Below are positions 26,253 through 34,926 of a stretch of DNA of 45,247 bases, one piece after another; position 1 is the stretch's first letter, and each line of letters opens with the position of its first letter. The notes below the pieces were generated by a model. That model saw only the letters and a list, made by a program, of their open reading frames with translations, did not search any database and had not been told where the DNA came from. A program made the position numbers and the translations under genes. Source of the DNA: Microcystis aeruginosa LEGE 91341 (GTDB lineage Bacteria; Cyanobacteriota; Cyanobacteriia; Cyanobacteriales; Microcystaceae); NCBI RefSeq assembly GCF_015206885.1, contig NZ_JADEXY010000013.1, forward strand, positions 1-45,247, read 5' to 3'.

Positions 26253-28757
26253 CTACGATCGAGTTTTTAAATTCTCCCAAGTGGATTGATAGGTGTTGCC
26301 TAAATCTGCCTTGCGACGATTAAAAATCGAATAGAGGGCTAATTTGACTCGATCGATAATAAATAACCAGACTAGGGCATAGAGCCAGCTTTTTGCCACT
26401 CCCTCAAAACCGATCGGGGCGATCAGGATTCCGAACAGCGAAATCAGCGAAGATATAATGACCGAGATGCCAGTAGCGATCGCTAGAGGTTTAGCAGGGG
26501 CCAAAGACCAAAAGGGACCTTTTGCCCGCACCGAATAGAGAGTCATCATCCCTAAGAGAGCGATATTGAGGAAAATATAGGTTTGCACCTGGTCGGGAGT
26601 CATTTGCCATACCCGTTCAGCTAAATAGTACAGCAGGAAAGTGGCAATGACGTTGACCACTCCCAAAACCGAAGCAATGGTGAGAACTTTCGGCATATCC
26701 CAAGCTTGGGGTACTTTCGAGATCTTGGCATTATCGTAGGCGATCGTCATGATTGCTCCATCGTTAAGAATTGCTAAGAAAACGATCATAATTGCCGTAA
26801 TCGGGTAGGAATTAAAGAACAGAATCGCCAAAGTGGTAAAAACGAGAATCTGAATTGTGGCGATGATCCGGTAGAGAACATAACTGGTCATCCGTTCAAA
26901 AATCTGACGACTTAACTTAATCGCATCGACGATTACCGATAAACCGGGGGTAAGGAGAACGATATCGGCCGCTGCCCGGGCTGCATCGGTAGCCCCGGAA
27001 ACCGCAATCCCCGCATCGGCTTTTTTCAGCGCCGGGGCATCATTGACCCCATCACCGGTCATACCAACAATGTGATCGGTTTTCTGCAAGACATCGACGA
27101 TATGATATTTGTCCTCTGGGAAGACTTGACCGAAACCATCGGCACTGAGAATCTGTTCATCGAGGGTTCCTAACTGATTGGGGGGGACTTCCCGAAAAAT
27201 TTTGGCATCGAGGATATTGTTACCTAAACCCAATTGTCGGGCGGTTTCCTTAGCGATCAACACCTGATCCCCTGTGATCATCTTGACGGGAACCCCTAAT
27301 TTTAGGGCGGTTTGTAGAGTTAATTGGGAATCAACCCGTGGTGGATCAAATAGGGAGATAATGCCCAAGAATTGCCATTGACCTTGGGGGTTAGTTTTTG
27401 CCACTCCTAGGGCGCGATAGCCTTTTTTGGCGTAATCTTCGATGATTTGATTGACCGGCCCCTCGATTTCCTCTTTATTGTAGGCTAGATCGAGCATTAC
27501 CTGCGGTGCGCCCTTACTGGTTTTAAAAGTCTGACCATCGGGGGTGGTAATATCGGCTTCGGTGCGTTTAGCGACAGGATCAAAGGGGGTAAAGTGGGTG
27601 ACTTGATAGTGATCGAGTACCGTGGCATCTTTTAAACCGGCGAGAATAGTTTTATCGATCGGATCATCATCGCTAGTTTGGGAAGCGAGGGAAGCGGTGA
27701 GAATTAGATCGTCGGCACTGATCCCCGGCAGGGTGTAGGGATCGCCTAAACTCAGTTGATTAAGGGTGAGAGTGCCGGTTTTATCGGAACAGAGCATATT
27801 CATGCCCGCTAGTTCCTCGATCGCCGCCAAGCGTGTCACCACGGCGTTTTTATCCGCTAGTGCCTTTGCCCCTACCGACATACTGACGGAAAGAACTGTG
27901 GGCAAGGCGACGGGAACAGAAGCAATGGTGAGAACGAGGCAGAATTTCAGCAAGCGGATCACTTCTACGCCCTGTTTATCGACAATACCGTTATAGAGAC
28001 GGTAAACAACGATAATAGCGATTAAAATCAGGGCAATGACGATGAGAAAGTCACCGATTTTGAGAACTGATTTCTGGAAATGGCTGACGTTTTCGGTACT
28101 GGCTACCAGTTTAGCGGTACGACCGAAAAAGGTATTACTGCCAGTCCCGTTAACTATGGCCTCAGCTTGACCTTTTTTCACCACTGAACCTGAGTACACT
28201 TGTTCGCCAGAACTGCGATCTACGGGTAAGGATTCCCCCGTTAGGGCAGCTTGGTCGATTTTGACGGGATCCCCCGGCAGCAATCGGGCATCGGCCGGCA
28301 GCACATCGCCGATCTTGATCCGGATCACGTCTCCTGGTACTAATTCCCTAGCGGGGACGGAGATAAATTTGCCGTCTCTTTTGGCATCGGCATTGAGGGC
28401 GAGTTGCGCTTTCAGGGCAGCCACTGCATCCCCGGCGGTTTTTTCCTCGAAGTAGCCGATCAAACCGTTAGCCACCAGTAGAATGGCGATAATCACGAAG
28501 TCCACCCAATCACCGACGATAGCGGAAAAAATTACCGCCGCTTCGATCATCCAGGAAAAGGGATTCCAAAAGTAGGAAAGGAATTTGAGCAGGGGGCTGA
28601 CTTTTTTCTCGGCAATCTCGTTATAACCGTCGCTATCGAGGCGATTTTTTGCTTCACTGGTGGTGAGACCGTCGGGAGATGTTTTCAGTTGGATCATTAA
28701 ATCTCGCATGGAGATTTTTGAGAGATCGTTTGTCGGTTTATCGTTAGTAGTGGTCAT
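26253..28757 (-). CDS. P-type ATPase, proton-pumping (P3A) subfamily
   Basis: An 834-residue integral membrane pump most like plasma-membrane H+-ATPases. Order of features: a short hydrophilic N-terminus; TM1-2 near 65-110 (with WNPFSWMIEAAVIFSA, typical of the P3A group); actuator domain with ALTGESLPVD near 173; TM3-4 with ASVPVALPTV near 280; the phosphorylation site CSDKTGTLTLNQ near 324; nucleotide-binding domain; hinge motif GMTGDGVNDAPALKKAD near 565; and six C-terminal membrane segments. Lack of the heavy-metal CPC motif and of calcium-pump signatures supports proton transport. It probably helps pH or ion homeostasis. Confidence 0.9.
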   Translation of the reverse strand: MTTTNDKPTNDLSKISMRDLMIQLKTSPDGLTTSEAKNRLDSDGYNEIAEKKVSPLLKFLSYFWNPFSWMIEAAVIFSAIVGDWVDFVIIAILLVANGLIGYFEEKTAGDAVAALKAQLALNADAKRDGKFISVPARELVPGDVIRIKIGDVLPADARLLPGDPVKIDQAALTGESLPVDRSSGEQVYSGSVVKKGQAEAIVNGTGSNTFFGRTAKLVASTENVSHFQKSVLKIGDFLIVIALILIAIIVVYRLYNGIVDKQGVEVIRLLKFCLVLTIASVPVALPTVLSVSMSVGAKALADKNAVVTRLAAIEELAGMNMLCSDKTGTLTLNQLSLGDPYTLPGISADDLILTASLASQTSDDDPIDKTILAGLKDATVLDHYQVTHFTPFDPVAKRTEADITTPDGQTFKTSKGAPQVMLDLAYNKEEIEGPVNQIIEDYAKKGYRALGVAKTNPQGQWQFLGIISLFDPPRVDSQLTLQTALKLGVPVKMITGDQVLIAKETARQLGLGNNILDAKIFREVPPNQLGTLDEQILSADGFGQVFPEDKYHIVDVLQKTDHIVGMTGDGVNDAPALKKADAGIAVSGATDAARAAADIVLLTPGLSVIVDAIKLSRQIFERMTSYVLYRIIATIQILVFTTLAILFFNSYPITAIMIVFLAILNDGAIMTIAYDNAKISKVPQAWDMPKVLTIASVLGVVNVIATFLLYYLAERVWQMTPDQVQTYIFLNIALLGMMTLYSVRAKGPFWSLAPAKPLAIATGISVIISSLISLFGILIAPIGFEGVAKSWLYALVWLFIIDRVKLALYSIFNRRKADLGNTYQSTWENLKTRS

Positions 28758-28970
28758 CTTTGGTTAATTTTTAAGCAATGTACGGCAGTTGCTCGGTTTT
28801 TTTAACGCTTTTATTCTAGGGCAACTTGGGAAAATTAACGCTAATTTTATAATTTTCTCAGGTCAGTTGGGGTTAAATGTGATTTCGATGACAATACTAC
28901 TAAATCCGTTGAGTACAGGCTAGTTATGAGGAGAGGAAAAAGGCAACAGGCAATAGGCAACAGGCAAGAG

Positions 28971-29010
28971 GGGGAATAAATAATCAGTCTTTAATAACCA
29001 GATTTAGTAT
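28971..29010. repeat. 40-base repeat, ATACTAAATC family (copy 4)
   Basis: Identical to 14919-14958 over 40 of 40 bases. Identity without drift suggests recent copying or conversion. Confidence 0.8.
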
Positions 29011-29022
29011 TACTTAAGCAAA

Positions 29023-29056
29023 AAAAGGAAGAAATTAGCGCTAATTTCTTCCTTTT
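29023..29056 (-). terminator. Palindromic terminator downstream of nrdB
   Basis: A perfect 17-bp inverted repeat, AAAAGGAAGAAATTAGC with its complement, without spacer. It lies about 100 bases past the nrdB stop codon and just after the 40-base repeat. A and T runs at both ends allow termination on either strand. Confidence 0.75.
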
Positions 29057-29152
29057 ATACAAATGCTGCTAAGTTTTGTCAAAAGTTGTCAAAAAAATTG
29101 ACAAAGTTGCCCCTTTATGGTAGGGAATTGGGTCATTTTTGTCGCGTAAATT

Positions 29153-29613
29153 TTAAATTTCATCCCATCCACTTAAGCCAGAAGACATAACATAACTGGT
29201 AACGGTTGCTTCAAAAAAGTTCGCTTTGGTGTGGCCTTCTTTTTTGGTATCAGAGAAGCGTTCCAGATGGTTATAGGGACTTTTGTTATACTTTTCTTCC
29301 CTGTATAAAGGCTCAAGTCCGATCGCTTTCAGTCGAATATTAGCGAGGTATTTGGTGTACTGTTCGGTACTGTATTCGGTAATACCTAAAATGTCGTTGC
29401 CAACAATGTGATTTGTCCAGCGACATTCGTGTTTAACCGCATTATCGAACATCTCGTAAATCTGTTCAACAGAATGGGGAAAAATTGCCATGGCTTCAGG
29501 GATAATTTTCTGATACAAACGGACGTGACTTAATTCGTCCCGGTTGATCATTTTGAAAACGTCAGCGCTACCGGACATTAGCTGTCGAGAAGCGAGATTA
29601 TAGAAAAAGATGA
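29153..29613 (-). CDS. nrdB: Ribonucleotide reductase beta subunit, exon 2
   Basis: The 3' exon of class I NrdB. It supplies the last two bases of codon 203 and 152 more codons. It begins (F)IFFYNLASRQLMSGSADVFK. The second-half metal ligands are visible in INRDELSHVRLY (Glu and His, matching E238/H241 of E. coli NrdB). The frame also runs 13 bases up into the intron to an ATG at 29626, which would give a 157-residue fragment without the N-terminal ligands. That is not a functional product: joined to 30628-31234 the frame is continuous over the conserved FYNG|FIFFYNLA junction. The terminal G of the intron is at 29614. Confidence 0.92.
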
Positions 29614-30627
29614 CGCAACTACCCATCCTTTCAGAGTGGGGCTAGAACATACCATTATCTTCTTGAACCTTTTCTTGAATCGATAGAGCGTATTGGATAA
29701 CTATTATCATCCAAGACTTTTACAGAGTAAGTTCCTGCGTTAATCTTTCTGATAACAGATTCTGATTCCCATCCGAACATTGCCGCTATCTCAGAGAAAG
29801 AGATATTTGTGTCAGACAGCAGTTCATGAATTAACCTTAACTCATCTATAGAGAGTTTTTTTCGTTTTACAGTGCTGCGTCTGATTGGATAGGTTATTGA
29901 TGGATCGTACCAAGCTTTTCCACAATTGATATCAGATATAGTAGAGGCATCAATATTAAAAAACTCTGCAATAACGGAAAACTTAGTTTTCTCTGTCTTG
30001 AGGATTAGCTTTATTTCATTGACTTGTATCAAAGAAATTTTTTCATTCCCACTATACAGACATTCGTTATACCCGCACTCAATAGAGTTAAGCTTGTTTA
30101 TCCAATAACTTTCTCTTTCTCTTAATCGACAAAGAGTTACTCCAGACTCTAGTATCTGAAAGTAAAATTTTTCAGGATACTTTTTTAACTCTGGGTAAAA
30201 TCTCAATGATTCGTCTCCACTACTTGATAGCAACAAGTGTTGACCTATCCTTTGTGGAAAATTTCGGGTACACCCAACATACGCTCTTTCGTTTTCAAGG
30301 TTCTGCACTTTGTAAATAACACCAGTCTCCATATCTGTAAAAAAACTTTTTACATTTATAATTATGGCATATTTACCAAGCGGAAGAAGATACTCACCCT
30401 CTGTTCGTTGAACCTTCCCCTTTAAAATAGAGGCTTGGCTGCTGATTACCCATTGTTTTTAATAGCTGCCTTACGGCTTTTATTAAATCCCTTAACTTTT
30501 TTCTGCTCTCGCTCCTTTACGCTTATCTTTTCAGACTTCGCTTTGGCATAAGGGCTTTAGGGCTTCCCAGCAATTTGGCGAGTTTTAACTAACACCTCAC
30601 GATGCTAGTGGGCTACCTCATTATTTA
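29614..30627 (-). ncRNA. Group I self-splicing intron in nrdB (1014 bp)
   Basis: All core elements can be read on the minus strand. P is AAATTGCTGGGAAG (30563-30576). Q is AATCAGCAGCCAAG (30434-30447). R is GGTTCAACGAACAGAGG (30398-30414). S is AAGATAATGGTATGTTC (29645-29661). P7 forms from GAACA in R with TGTTC in S. The upstream exon ends GGGT and pairs with GCCC at 30610-30613, giving the U-G wobble at the 5' splice site expected of P1. The intron ends with G (29614). Excision at these points joins nrdB exactly in frame (607+461 bases, 356 codons). The endonuclease gene sits between R and S, that is, in the P8 region. Confidence 0.93.
29655..30332 (-). CDS. GIY-YIG homing endonuclease inside the nrdB intron
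   Basis: A 225-residue intron-encoded endonuclease expected to cleave intronless nrdB alleles and so spread the intron. The N-terminal GIY-YIG domain has GVIYKV at residues 4-9, AYVGCT at 17-22, the catalytic arginine region FPQRIGQH at 25-32, and the glutamate in the RERESYWINKL segment near 70-80. Two helix-turn-helix-like repeats follow, KFSVIAEFFNIDASTISDIN near 116-135 and FSEIAAMFGWESESVIRKIN near 178-197, presumably contacting the target. The stop codon (29655-29657) lies inside the S/P7 core, so coding and ribozyme functions overlap. All catalytic positions I can see are present, so it may be active. Confidence 0.9.
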   Translation of the reverse strand: METGVIYKVQNLENERAYVGCTRNFPQRIGQHLLLSSSGDESLRFYPELKKYPEKFYFQILESGVTLCRLRERESYWINKLNSIECGYNECLYSGNEKISLIQVNEIKLILKTEKTKFSVIAEFFNIDASTISDINCGKAWYDPSITYPIRRSTVKRKKLSIDELRLIHELLSDTNISFSEIAAMFGWESESVIRKINAGTYSVKVLDDNSYPIRSIDSRKGSRR

Positions 30628-31234
30628 ACCCGTTATAAAAATACAAACTCTCTAGCAAATAATCGGCAAGAAGGGCGATAAAATAGCTTTCAGTAGTTTG
30701 TTTGTCGATATACTGCTGGTAGAGACTAGCAATAAATTCACAGCGATCCTTGAGAACTTTATCGGTGCGCCAAAAGTCATAAACTTCACTTCTGCGATCC
30801 GAGGGAATAATTGTTTCAATTAGGTATTGATAACTTTGATTGTGCATGGCTTCTTGAGAAATTTGTTCCGCCATACAAAGACTAATTTCTGGCGCAGTGA
30901 CGCTACCTTTGAGGTGGGGAATATTACAGGTTTGCACGGAATCAAGAAAAGTTAGATAGGACAAAATACCATCATAAGCATATCTTTCTTCGTCGGTAAG
31001 ATGCCCGTATTCAGTCACGTCTTGAGTGATATCTAAGCGTTGCGGGATCCAGAAATTTTCCCGCATTTGTTGATATAAACCTACCGCCCAGGTGTAGCGG
31101 ACATCGTTTAACTGCATCAGGTTGGTGGTGTTACCAAACCAGATCGAACGGTTTTCGATCGCATCATCTCCCGACGGATTGAAGATCGGGGAAATGGGCA
31201 TCGAATGGCAAGAATTGACCAAATGTAAGGACAT
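30628..31234 (-). CDS. nrdB: Ribonucleotide reductase beta subunit, exon 1
   Basis: The 5' exon of the class I beta subunit, which holds the di-metal centre and tyrosyl radical and partners NrdA to make deoxynucleotides. It encodes 202 codons plus the first base of codon 203. Ligands are visible: the aspartate in YLTFLDSVQT, and QEAMHNQSY with Glu, His and the radical tyrosine in E. coli spacing (E115, H118, Y122). The third-helix glutamate is in DYLLESLYFYNG, right at the exon end. Reading on into the intron adds LNNEVAH and a stop (30605), a non-functional truncation. A second possible start is MPISPIFNPSGDD at 31201. Confidence 0.93.
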
Positions 31235-31287
31235 GATTACTTGGATATTATGGCACTTTTAGGTTATAGTAGATTTTTGGTAAAAAG

Positions 31288-31746
31288 TCAAATGTTTTGA
31301 TTAGGGATAAATTCAAAATCTAGGGCTTCTGCCAAAGTAAATGGGCAATCCTTCGGGAATTTATCTAGGTTTATCCCTGTTTCAATAGCGGCTTTTTGTC
31401 TGGCTTTATTATAGCATTTTTTAACATCATCTTCTGTTAAAAAACTCTTAAGACTAGGGCTATTTTCTAAATCTTCTTCGATTCTCTCGCGATGCTCAAA
31501 AAGGGTTAATGCCCAGCTTCTGGTTTGTTTTTCTGGCTCTTGTAAGTATTTTAGTAAATGCCATAAAATCCCGATCAGATTGCTTTTTAATGCTTTCTGT
31601 TGACTGATAGACATAGATTTTATTTCGTCAATTAAATTCTCTAAATCTAAATCAGAAAATTGATGATTTTCTAGTAAATTAATAGTTTTATCTAACCAGA
31701 GATAGTAATCTTTTTCGTATAAGTTCCTTTCCATAATTATCCCCAT
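31288..31746 (-). CDS. DUF29 family protein
   Basis: A 152-residue protein of the DUF29 family, abundant in cyanobacteria and of unknown function. The signature opening LYEKDYYLWLDKTINLLENH and FSDLDLENLIDEIKSM are within the first 45 residues. The middle is helical with HLLKYLQEPEK. The ending CPFTLAEALDFEFIPNQ is the family C-terminus. The second methionine (31734, MERNLYEKDYYLW) is the more family-like start. The first ATG overlaps the TAA of the upstream broken DUF29 gene (TAATG), suggesting translational coupling of a tandem pair. Confidence 0.88.
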   Translation of the reverse strand: MGIIMERNLYEKDYYLWLDKTINLLENHQFSDLDLENLIDEIKSMSISQQKALKSNLIGILWHLLKYLQEPEKQTRSWALTLFEHRERIEEDLENSPSLKSFLTEDDVKKCYNKARQKAAIETGINLDKFPKDCPFTLAEALDFEFIPNQNI

Positions 31747-32377
31747 TATTTTAATATTTCAGGAAACCAATCCTCATTTAACGCCTGTTCTATAGTGCAA
31801 ATTGTATCTAAACTGACCAAATTTTCAGCCACTCCCGATAATTCGATAAAAGAAATACGGCTCTTCTGGTTTCTGTGTGATCAGTTTAACTTACATTATG
31901 ATCGATCTTTGTGTCCTTTGTGTCTTTGTGGTTCGTTCCACTCAGTCGCTAGGAGTAATGTATCTTAGAATACATTTTACCCACCAAATCTAAGAGAGCC
32001 GAAATACGAGCTTCTTGAAAAGAGTTGTTAAAAATTTCAATCAGATAAGGCTGTAAACTAGGACTATCGGCAATAATTCTTTTTATGGCACGACGGAAAT
32101 TCCTGATTTCACTTTTCCATCCTCTTTGATTATATTCTAATTCCGACTGCCAGTAAGCTAGTTTCAGCAAATATTCTAATAACCGAGTTAAATAACTCTT
32201 TAAGCTTTGTCGTTGACTTTTGCCCATGTCGCTAATCTCCTCAATGAGATTATCCAAATCTAAATCGGAAAATTGATGATTTTCTAGTAAAGATATGGTT
32301 TTCTCTATCCAGAGATAGTAATCCTGTTCGTATAAAGTTTTATCCATAGCTGTGATTAGGTGATCAATAAAACTCAC
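31746..32377 (-). pseudogene. DUF29 gene interrupted by a 142-bp element
   Basis: The N-terminal part (32377 to about 32001) encodes LYEQDYYLWIEKTISLLENH and FSDLDLDNLIEEISDMG, clear DUF29. It ends prematurely as ...GKMYSKIHYS stop (31949), using codons supplied by an inserted element. The missing C-terminus is intact beyond the element. Joining at the 7-bp duplication gives EARISFIELSGVAENLVSLD followed by TICTIEQALNEDWFPEILK and a stop at 31746, restoring a 160-residue DUF29 protein. Coding potential is therefore split by a recent insertion. Whether the 142-residue fragment is still functional is unknown. A family-like start also exists at 32347 (MDKTLYEQDYYLW). Confidence 0.85.
31859..32000 (-). 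mobile_element. 142-bp insertion element with 7-bp target duplication
   Basis: Bounded by GGCTCT and AGAGCC ends and flanked by direct repeats GAAATAC at 31852-31858 and 32001-32007. It carries a hairpin AATGTAT/ATACATT and a CACAAAGAC/CACAAAGGA tract. Its first 101 bases recur at 34927-35027 with the same left boundary. It has no coding capacity, so it must have been moved in trans. Confidence 0.75.
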
Positions 32378-32393
32378 TTTAAATTATATAAAA

Positions 32394-32417
32394 AAATTAA
32401 GGTGGGCATTGCCCACC
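32394..32417 (-). terminator. nrdA intrinsic terminator
   Basis: GGTGGGC/GCCCACC, a 7-bp stem with a 3-base loop, followed on the minus strand by TTAATTTTTTTAT. It sits eleven bases after the nrdA stop, so nrdA ends its own transcript before the DUF29 pair and nrdB. Confidence 0.88.
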
Positions 32418-32427
32418 CAAGTTAACC

Positions 32428-34740
32428 TTAATTAGCGCAACTAGAACAACTATCGTCAGACTCTCGAAAATTGTCCTTTTGTACGGTACGGATATAATAA
32501 ATCGCTTTACAGCCCAATTCCCACGCCATGATTAGAGTATCAAAGATATCTTTAGCAGTGAGACAACGGTTGGGTTCTGCGGGGAAATAAACCCCTTCAT
32601 TGAGGTTGAATAATAATTCCATAGAAATCCCCGTATCAATCCATTCTTGCATAGTAGCGATCGCTTTTACCACCTGCTGCTGTTCGAGATTTTTATTCTC
32701 TGGATAAAACCAGAAAGCTTCTTCAATAAAAGGTGGTGCGATGGGAACGGTTCCCTTTGCCCATTTATCGTAGAAAAAGCGACTATAAACCGGCAAAACA
32801 CTAGCGGTACATCCCTGTACCAAACTGGAGGAAGTATTAGGAGCAATGGCGGTAATATGGGAATTACGGATGCCAAATCGTTGAATATCTTCGGCTAATT
32901 GTTGCCATCTTTGCGGTTGCACTGCGTTATTTAAAAACCATTCCACTGGTTTAGCACCGATTAATTTACCTTGACTCCATTCGCTATCCAAGAAAGCTTG
33001 ATAAGCACCGCGTTCTTTGGCTAATTCCATCGAGGAATAGGTACACCAATAGCCAATTTCTTCAAATAAATTACTAATTTCTGACAGGTTATTGTAGGAT
33101 AATTTCCGTTTAGCTAACCAGTCAGCCAATCCCATCGCCCCTACCCCAATAGTGCGATATTTATCGTTGTGGTTTTTAGCATTATCAAAGGGAGGATTAG
33201 TAATATCGATAGTATTGTCGAGAATCCTGACAGCGATTTGACAATTAGACTCGATTTCTTCCTTGTCAATGTTGGCTAAATTAAGGCTAACTAAATTACA
33301 GCAATGGGCAGTTTGATCGGGGGTGACATTGCTAAAAGATTCGGTGCATAAATTTACACCGGGGATATAGCCATCGTGTTTATTAGGATTAGCGCGATTG
33401 ATGGTATCTTTGAAGGCAATGTAGGGCATTCCTGTTTCCACTTGGGAACGCATGATACTTTTAAATAAGTCCCGGGCATTGATTTTTTTATAGAGGAGAA
33501 TCTCTTTATCTAAATTAGCCTCTACTAAACGATAAGCCTCTTCAAATTCTTCCCCCCATAGTTCCGCTAATTCTATACCTAATTTTGTGCGAACTTCGTA
33601 GGGATCTACTAATGTCCACTCGGATTTAGTTATCACCCGACGCATAAATTCATCGGTGATAACTAATTGGGGAAAAATATCATAAGCTTTGCGTCTTTGA
33701 TCACCGTTTTCTGTCTGCATTTCCAGAAATTCTGGCACATCTAAATGCCAGATGTCAACACCGATAGTTACTGCCCCGGCGCGTCTTCCCCCCTGATTTA
33801 CTGCAATAGCTGTATCGTTGAGTAATTTAATCCAAGGAATAATCCCCCCGGAAGCGTTAGCTTTCCCCATTACCCAGCTACCAGTGGCGCGAATTCTACT
33901 CACATTCACACCGACACCGCCACCATTTTTGGAGATGCGGGCAGCATTAGTAATCTCGCTAAAAATACTTTCTAAACTGTCGTCAATGGAGAGGATAAAA
34001 CAACTGGTTAGGGAACCTTTTGGTGTGCGTAGATTGGCTAAAATTGGGGTGGCAAGAGAGATTTTTCTTTGAGCAATCCCTTGATAAAATTTCTTAGCCC
34101 AGGGGAGTCTATTAGCTGGTTCTTCTACACTGGCAAGCAGTAGGGAACAGGTTAATAATGCCTCTTGGGGTAACTCATTTTTGAGTAAATAACGGCTAGT
34201 GATTAACAATGCCCCAGCGTAATCATAATCGATATCCCAATCGGGATTAATCCAAGAACCAGCTTCTTTTAATTCTGCCTCAGAATAGATGAGAATCCTT
34301 TCGTCGTACAGCCGATTTTTAACTTGAGTTTTGACAGTTTCCTCGTAATTTCCGTACTGATAACCCCGTACTACTAAGGTATCTTTCCACAGACTCCAAA
34401 TATGCAATCTTCCCGCCACATAGCGCCAATCCGGTTCCTCGGGACTACACATTTCTAGGGCGCAATTAATTAAATTATCCTGTATTTCCCTAGTGGTAAT
34501 CCCATCCCGCAGGCGTGTGGTTAAACCCGCTTCTAAGGCGATTGAATTGACTTTTTTACCTTCACAAGCCCACTCTACCACGTCGCGAATTTTGCCGATA
34601 TTTAAGCTTGTGGTGGAACCATCGCGCCGAATCACTCTAATTGTATGGCTGCCCATATTAGCTAAAGGGGTAGAACGAAAGGGTATTACTTCGTTATTTT
34701 TGTGAATGGAAACGGCAGTAGTCAAGGGCTTCGATTGCAT
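32428..34740 (-). CDS. nrdA: Ribonucleotide reductase alpha subunit, class I
   Basis: Catalytic subunit that reduces ribonucleotides to deoxyribonucleotides with NrdB. The 770-residue protein opens with an ATP-cone regulatory domain (HTIRVIRRDGSTTSLNIGKI near 27-50, ending about 115). The barrel domain follows, with SCFILSIDDSLESIF near 245 (first redox cysteine), NLCTESFSNVTPDQTAHCCN near 465-485 (active-site Asn-Cys-Glu and second redox cysteine), and PNTSSSLVQGCTASVLPVYS near 645. The C-terminal DSCSSCAN holds the swinging-arm cysteines. It is intact, with no intron or intein. The order nrdA, terminator, DUF29 pair, nrdB is unusual because the two subunit genes are normally adjacent. Confidence 0.96.
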   Translation of the reverse strand: MQSKPLTTAVSIHKNNEVIPFRSTPLANMGSHTIRVIRRDGSTTSLNIGKIRDVVEWACEGKKVNSIALEAGLTTRLRDGITTREIQDNLINCALEMCSPEEPDWRYVAGRLHIWSLWKDTLVVRGYQYGNYEETVKTQVKNRLYDERILIYSEAELKEAGSWINPDWDIDYDYAGALLITSRYLLKNELPQEALLTCSLLLASVEEPANRLPWAKKFYQGIAQRKISLATPILANLRTPKGSLTSCFILSIDDSLESIFSEITNAARISKNGGGVGVNVSRIRATGSWVMGKANASGGIIPWIKLLNDTAIAVNQGGRRAGAVTIGVDIWHLDVPEFLEMQTENGDQRRKAYDIFPQLVITDEFMRRVITKSEWTLVDPYEVRTKLGIELAELWGEEFEEAYRLVEANLDKEILLYKKINARDLFKSIMRSQVETGMPYIAFKDTINRANPNKHDGYIPGVNLCTESFSNVTPDQTAHCCNLVSLNLANIDKEEIESNCQIAVRILDNTIDITNPPFDNAKNHNDKYRTIGVGAMGLADWLAKRKLSYNNLSEISNLFEEIGYWCTYSSMELAKERGAYQAFLDSEWSQGKLIGAKPVEWFLNNAVQPQRWQQLAEDIQRFGIRNSHITAIAPNTSSSLVQGCTASVLPVYSRFFYDKWAKGTVPIAPPFIEEAFWFYPENKNLEQQQVVKAIATMQEWIDTGISMELLFNLNEGVYFPAEPNRCLTAKDIFDTLIMAWELGCKAIYYIRTVQKDNFRESDDSCSSCAN

Positions 34741-34926
34741 AATTGGGAAATTGCGGCGTTAAAAAAACTTGACAAATTAATCTATTTGTACTAGGGTATT
34801 TTATCAGATTTTCTAGGAAAACACAACATCTAGCGTGTTAAATAATTTTATAACTCTATATGTAGTAGAGCTAGGATTGTTTTGTTCCCCAAAAAAGTGT
34901 TTTGGATAACATTTTCCGCAAAAAAT

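Larger units (their letters stand above)
28758..29152. other. Intergenic interval with repeats and a palindrome
   Basis: About 395 bases between nrdB and the ATPase. It contains GGCAACAG/GGCAATAG repeat units (28941-28968), the 40-base repeat (28971-29010) and a 17-bp palindromic terminator (29023-29056). The rest appears to be the ATPase promoter region. Confidence 0.6.

Noticed and set aside
29153-31234. nrdB as two separate genes or a frameshifted pseudogene
   Set aside because: The 1014-bp gap has a complete group I core, an endonuclease gene and exact splice geometry, so a spliced single gene explains the sequence better than decay.
32428-34740. Intein or intron in nrdA
   Set aside because: The alpha subunit frame is continuous at normal length with no splicing-domain motifs.
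34741-34900. NrdR boxes upstream of nrdA
   Set aside because: CTACATATAGAG and a palindrome-like ACAC...GTGT are present but match the NrdR consensus poorly and are spaced about 27 rather than 31 bases apart.
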